Shown here in pieces: positions 18,330-22,238 of a DNA stretch of 22,238 bases. This DNA comes from Hemicentrotus pulcherrimus (lineage: Eukaryota; Echinodermata; Echinoidea; Camarodonta; Strongylocentrotidae), in assembly GCA_003118195.1 (NCBI GenBank), contig BEXV01004704.1, forward strand, positions 1-22,238, written 5' to 3'. Every line of letters starts with the position of its first letter. Position 1 is the first letter of the stretch. Made by a program: the position numbers and the translations under genes. The notes under the pieces were generated by a model, which saw nothing but the letters and a program-made list of their open reading frames with translations, ran no database searches and was not told the DNA's origin.

Positions 18330-18662
18330 ATGTAATGTGTACCATGGCTCTCGAAGTAAAACGACTGGAAATAGGCTCCTTAGGAACAATCCCCTGTGAC
18401 CATGTGGACAACGATCCTGAAATTCGTATAGTACAGTGGTACAAGAGCAGGAGAATTGATACATTTGTAAATGGTGATCCCAGTCTGGCCCAGTGGGTGG
18501 ATGGAGCAATTGACAGCCAGCCGAACTACCACATGGAAAATACCACTTTTTCCTTGGTCATTGACAAGGCTTCAACGGAGGATGAAGGTCTCTACGAGTG
18601 CCTTGTTCTAAGTGGAGACTTGCTTAGGAGGTCGAGGTACTACACCCGTACGGTTATGTATG
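18330..18662 (+). CDS. Ig-superfamily gene, exon 2: V-set-like immunoglobulin domain
   Basis: The 333-base exon starts after CTTTCTAG and ends at TATG followed by GTGAGT. It is phase 1 at both ends, as usual for Ig-domain exons. With exon 1, precursor residue 42 is the B-strand cysteine (GTIPCDH), residue 56 the core tryptophan (VQWYK) and residues 104-110 the D-x-G-x-Y-x-C motif (DEGLYEC) with the F-strand cysteine. The 67-residue spacing between cysteines fits a V-type fold. NTT at 90-92 is a possible N-glycosylation site, and TFSLVIDKAS is the usual E-strand pattern. The internal stop-free frame continues 71 bases into the intron only by chance. The specific Ig family is not recognised. 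A cell-surface or secreted recognition or adhesion role is inferred from the fold alone. Confidence 0.85.
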
Positions 18663-20096
18663 GTGAGTGTAATTTTCTTAAAAGGCGATTCAGACTCGAT
18701 ACAAGTAGTCAAATCAGGGACACAGGTTGGTGAACGTTTAGTTAAGATCGTAGAATATTCATTGGTTAATCCCAAAACGATGAATTAGTCATTCGACGAA
18801 GATGCATGCACGCATGTGGAAGAAATGCTGCTTCAGCAGCTCTCACTCCCCAAAATGATAGGATAGTTTGCATGTATTCTATGGGGACTACATGACACAT
18901 ACAATAAACCTCACTCGGAGAAGTAGTCTACTAATGACCAGGTAAATACGCCTTTGACAATAACAACGTATATTCAAGTATTTCATAATATCTTCCCCAG
19001 ATTCAGGTGTAGTCCAAACTGCATGGCCGATGCATCATGGTATTGTTGTTTAATCCCGTCTGTAGAAGTTTAGCCAGGGGGATTAGACCACCCCGCAAGT
19101 TTACTGACGGGGGGTTATCTTATCAAATCAGTTCTCAATTAAATTTATAAAAAAGAGGATCATGGGGGAACCAACAGGTACCGATTAGACATTGTTTGCT
19201 ATATAGAGAGAGCAAGTAGCTATACTAGTGCAGAGGGGCATTAAAGCTTCTATGTCCCTTTTGCAGCCAACCTCAAATTCTGTAGAACTTTGCAGGAATG
19301 ATGAATATGTCATGCATGTCCTATCTGTGAAATGTAAACGTTTGCAGTGTCCAATTCAAATTATGCAAGGAAACCCGTTTACTTGCTAGACTTCACTCTC
19401 AGACACTATTGAGTGACTGCTGCATTGTTTCTTTTTCTTCTTTAGTAATAACATACATAAAATGAGCTGTAAAGGGTACATGAGCATTTGTCAACATCAA
19501 TAACCCACTTCTTGTGGCCAAAATTAAACTGATTGAATCTTTTCGCAGCATAAAACGTATGACCATTCGGTACAATGGTATAACAAATCAGACTATTACT
19601 TACTGGCTCTTTAGCTCCTTAGTCGATTTGACAACTAATATCGTTATTTTCCAACTTGAAGACATTTTCAAGCCCCACGTTCTTTAGGAAAGTTCTAAAT
19701 GAGAATTATTTTTCAAATGCCGTTAGAATTTAACCTTTTTCATTTTGTTTGGCCTGTAAATGGGACATAATACCTTTAACCTGAACTTAACACAATATCA
19801 AATGTAATGCACTGAACAAAAACAAAAAGAAAGAAAACAAATGTTTTAAAGAATTAATTATTTTACAAGGATGTACACCTCTATCAATACCCATGTATTT
19901 TGAAGGATTTTATTTCTGACTTATCCCCCTGTTCATGTCTACTGATGATAAAAAATGTTATGACCACTGAAAATGAGCCAACCATTTAATAAGAAATAAA
20001 CATCTCGCTTCACGAAGTTTTAAGTCTCCAAATAAATATTTTTATTTTAGTTATTCTTAAGTTTTCTTTTTACTTTTGGATATTTTTTTTTTATAG
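18663..20096 (+). other. Intron 2 of the Ig gene
   Basis: This 1434-base stretch begins GTGAGT and ends in a long T-run then ATAG. It carries an inverted copy of the repeat at 10329-10550 (19290-19507). No open frame of note is present. Confidence 0.6.
19290..19507. repeat. Dispersed repeat, copy 2 (inverted, intronic)
   Basis: It is the reverse complement of 10329-10550, with conserved blocks including GAGTGACTG, GGAAAC and AGCATTTGTC. The match ends at CAATAACCCAC, the same edge at which LINE C starts in the other copy. Confidence 0.7.
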
Positions 20097-20205
20097 CTCT
20101 GCCTCGAATGGACCCGGAGATAATAATAGACCATGATTTAAATCGTGTTAACTGCACTGTTGAGCACGTGAAGCCATTGACATACCCAGTGTTCAATTTC
20201 AACTA
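20097..20205 (+). CDS. Ig-superfamily gene, exon 3: start of a second Ig-like domain (cut)
   Basis: After TTTATAG the frame, phase 1, reads ALPRMDPEIII and then RVNCTVEHVKPLTYPVFNFNY. The leading proline and the CTVEHVKP-x-P pattern look like the A-to-C strands of a C2-type Ig domain, with cysteine at precursor residue 150. NCT is a possible N-glycosylation site. The exon runs directly into the undetermined base at 20206, after which the frame becomes a lysine/glycine-rich simple-sequence reading with no Ig features. The rest of this domain, including its F-strand cysteine, and any transmembrane region are not in the window. The acceptor choice is supported because it preserves the phase. Confidence 0.65.
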
Positions 20206-20206
20206 C
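20206..20206. other. Undetermined base, probable assembly join
   Basis: A single N falls inside exon 3, and the sequence changes at once from coding-like to GA-rich simple sequence. It may mark a collapsed gap, so order and distance across it are uncertain. Confidence 0.6.
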
Positions 20207-20751
20207 NAAAAGGGGAAGGGGGAGGGGGAGGGTAGGTTTACTAAAAAACACACACGTAAACAAAAAACCCCCAAAAACCCTGCGTATGCGCCTCAGCGGG
20301 GAGGAGGCGCAGATAAGTGACGGAAAGAGAGAAAGAGAGAGAAAGTCAGATGGCAGCTGAAAATAAAACGGGAGAAAGTAAATTGTAGTACAGTAAACAA
20401 TTAGTGCGACAATTTTCAAAGATTTGGAAGTGAGAGGAAACTCAGGAAAGCAAAGGTCTAACAAAATGAATAGATAAGTTATAACGAGACATGGAGTCTG
20501 TTAGACTCTCCATTGTACGAATTAATGGAGGTTGGCACGATTTATTGCCCAGTACGCACTAGTGGATGACGGAACTTACGGGCCATAATTATGTAGAACA
20601 GTACTTTGTACATATATAAAACAACTTAATGGATGTTTAGTTTTAACCTATCAGAGCGCAGGAAACTTTGGAACCATACAACTATACAGCTAATATCGAA
20701 GCGGTGGTGTACCCGTGTGGGCCGAAGTACTAACAATCTGTACGGGTCAAT
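20207..20751. other. Purine-rich tract then unannotated DNA
   Basis: GGGGAAGGGGGAGGGGGAGG-type sequence (20211-20232), an A/C-rich stretch and a GAGA tract (20321-20345) precede ordinary AT-rich DNA. Open frames here are low-complexity readings. I see no gene. Confidence 0.5.
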
Positions 20752-21171
20752 GTCGCTATTCGTCAGGACCGCTATTCGTAAGGACCGCTATTCATAATAC
20801 TAAATCGGGGTCGTTATTCACAGGGGTCCCTATTCATAATACTACAAAAGGGTCGGTGTTTATAACACAGAAAAAGGGTCGCTATTCATATTACGAAATG
20901 AGGGTCGCTATTCATAATAGGAGAAGAGGGTCGCTATTCATGATATTAGAAGGAAGTCGCTATTCATAATGCGAAATGAGGGTCGCTATTCATAATAGGA
21001 GTAGAGGGTCGCTATTCATAATGGGAGTAGAGATTCGCTGTTTATAATAGTAGTAGAGGTTCGCTATTCACAATAGGAATAGAGGGTCGTTATTCATAAT
21101 AGGGTCACTATTTATATTACGAAATGAGGTTCGCTATTCATAATAGGAATAGGGGTTCGCTATTCATAATA
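20752..21171. repeat. 26-bp minisatellite
   Basis: About 16 units of the type GGGTCGCTATTCATAATAGG plus six bases (often AGTAGA or AATAGA). The left edge is more irregular, with units of about 16-18 bases. The unit is not a multiple of three, so the open frame across it is not a protein repeat. There are no unique spacers, so it is not CRISPR-like. Confidence 0.9.
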
Positions 21172-21296
21172 CAATATCATAGATGGCGTAGCCTGTTTGT
21201 GTTTTTACGGGTGTGCGGTTGGGGTGTAGCAGTGTTGCCATCAGGGGTTGATAGATAATATCCCTTTCCTTCTGCAAAGGAAGGAAGCGACGAAAA
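21172..21296. other. Spacer before the hAT-like duplication
   Basis: This is short unique sequence. CCTTTCCTTCTGCAAAGGAAGG at about 21263-21284 is an imperfect palindrome with no other sign of function. Confidence 0.35.
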
Positions 21297-21635
21297 GGGG
21301 ATGTAGGCAGGGGCGTCGCTAGACCTTTTTCAATCCGGGGCGAGGAGCTAAATTATTTTCAAGTCCGCCCCCCCCCTCTTCACGCGCAAAGCGCGGAAGC
21401 TTTGACGTTTCATTATCTTATTAGACAAAGAAGACGCTTCGTTGTACCGATTCTTAATCATTGTTTGAATTTTTAAGAATGTTTCTTATCCGATAGTCAC
21501 ACTTCGTAGGGAAAAAGTTGCCGGCTGACCGACTTAATACATCTCACCGACTTCAAACTTCTGCATAAATATGGTATACGAAGATCGAGCAAGAATACCG
21601 ACACAGCGGACCCGACACAGCAACAAAATTATCCA
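21297..21635 (+). mobile_element. hAT-like terminal segment, copy 1
   Basis: The segment includes CAGGGGCGTCGCTAGACC at 21308-21325, which resembles the 5' terminal inverted repeat of many hAT transposons (CAGGGGCG-type). It then runs through a C-run to a block ending ACACAGCGGACCCGACACAG. The block matches the second copy closely. No opposite terminus (complement of CAGGGGCG) and no transposase are seen, so it is a truncated, nonautonomous piece. Confidence 0.55.
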
Positions 21636-22020
21636 TGGGGGTTGTAGGCAGGGGCGTCGGTAGACCTTTTTCAGTGGGGGTGGGGGAGGCCACCGAATAC
21701 CGACAAAAATAGCCACAAATTAGCGACAAATATATTAATGCCAATGTCCCAATGTGTACAAATTTAACCCTATAAATCCAGGGCCAGGAGCTTAATTATT
21801 TTCACCCCCCCCCCCCTTTTGTACCGACTCTTAATCATTGTTTGAATTTTCAAGAATGTTTCTTTATCCGATAAATAGTCACACTTCGAAGGGAAAAAAG
21901 TTGCCGGCTGACCGACTTAATACATCTCACCGACTTCAAACTTCTGCATAAATATGGTATACGAGGATCGAGCAAGAATACCGACACAGCGGACCCGACA
22001 CAGGAACAAAATTATCTATG
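21636..22020 (+). mobile_element. hAT-like terminal segment, copy 2 (direct duplication)
   Basis: It repeats the same order: GGGGGTTGTAGG, CAGGGGCGTCGGTAGACC (21649-21666), C-run, TTCTTAATCATTGTTTGAAT-like block (as CTCTTAATC), then AGTTGCCGGCTGACCGACTT and GCATAAATATGGTATACGA. The part between the terminus and the C-run differs from copy 1. Small open frames on the minus strand are shadows. Confidence 0.6.
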
Positions 22021-22238
22021 CCTCTCTTTCTTGCTCCCCCGACGTGGCGACTGCACCAAACATACCCCCTCCCTCTTACTCACCCTTCTTCTCTCAGGCT
22101 CCTACACCCTCCCCCTCTCTCGCTTTCATCCCCTGTTTCTTTCGTTTTCTTTTTCTCTTTTCTTCTTCTTTTGCTCCTTTTCTTCCTTTTCTTTCTTTTC
22201 CTTTCTTTCCTCTCCTTCCTCTTTTTCTCTTTCTTTCT
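22021..22238. repeat. Pyrimidine-rich tract
   Basis: CT-rich, becoming almost pure pyrimidine from about 22130 to the window end (TTTCTTTTCCTTTC type). It is probably a simple repeat continuing beyond the window. Confidence 0.85.

Noticed and set aside
18291..18509. Minus-strand open frame over the Ig exon
   Set aside because: It is the antisense shadow of a well-supported exon with splice sites.
20715..20969. Open frame with repeating IHN/GSLF words
   Set aside because: It is the 26-bp minisatellite read in rotating frames; the unit is not a multiple of three.
20752..21171. CRISPR-like array
   Set aside because: Units are contiguous with no unique spacers, and the surroundings are animal DNA.
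1..22238. tRNA or rRNA genes
   Set aside because: I did not recognise a cloverleaf with A and B boxes or any rRNA core by reading; a covariance-model scan would be needed to exclude degenerate tRNA-derived repeats.

Overview
The window looks like nuclear DNA of a marine invertebrate deuterostome, most probably an echinoderm such as a sea urchin. This is inferred from several things: AT-rich introns with GT-AG splice sites, an immunoglobulin-superfamily gene with phase-1 exons, CR1/L2-like LINEs, Harbinger- and hAT-type DNA transposon remnants, and a short TTAGGG-type telomeric stretch. The species call is tentative. Nothing bacterial or viral is visible, and most of the window is transposon debris, much of it nested.

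Layout. Positions 1-2000 hold no convincing gene; there is a TATA-box-like promoter near 1558 and a TA microsatellite. Positions 2000-2250 are a GA-rich simple repeat. Positions 2250-5060 look like a decayed DNA-transposon region: clusters of short CGT-rich motifs, a 758-bp GC-rich foldback element (3026-3783), the N-terminal third of a PIF/Harbinger transposase on the minus strand (4104-4451), and a directly repeated ~160-bp unit. Positions 5096-5500 carry a degenerate minisatellite and an interstitial telomere-like repeat.

Positions 6062-9681 are a LINE on the minus strand (LINE A). It has the ORF1 C-terminus, then a second ORF with a PHD-like zinc finger, an APE-type endonuclease and a reverse transcriptase, and a 3' stem-loop with an AAAT-type tail. 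It carries several disabling mutations. It abuts the endonuclease fragment of a different, older LINE (LINE C, 9682-10335). Positions 10500-16840 hold two diverged copies of a roughly 1-kb noncoding repeat. Each has been interrupted: the first by a 1026-bp element with ~135-bp terminal inverted repeats carrying a broken RecQ-like helicase fragment (10839-11864), the second by a 5'-truncated but nearly intact LINE (LINE B, 13649-16596). The repeat ends in a hairpin that is present three times in tandem at 12757-12934.

The only apparent host gene is on the plus strand from 17040: a signal-peptide exon, a V-set immunoglobulin exon and the start of a second Ig-like exon, joined by phase-1 introns. 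The third exon runs into a single undetermined base at 20206, after which the sequence changes abruptly, so the gene's 3' part is missing here. Beyond it lie a 26-bp minisatellite (20752-21171), a direct duplication of a hAT-like terminal segment (21297-22020) and a pyrimidine-rich end.
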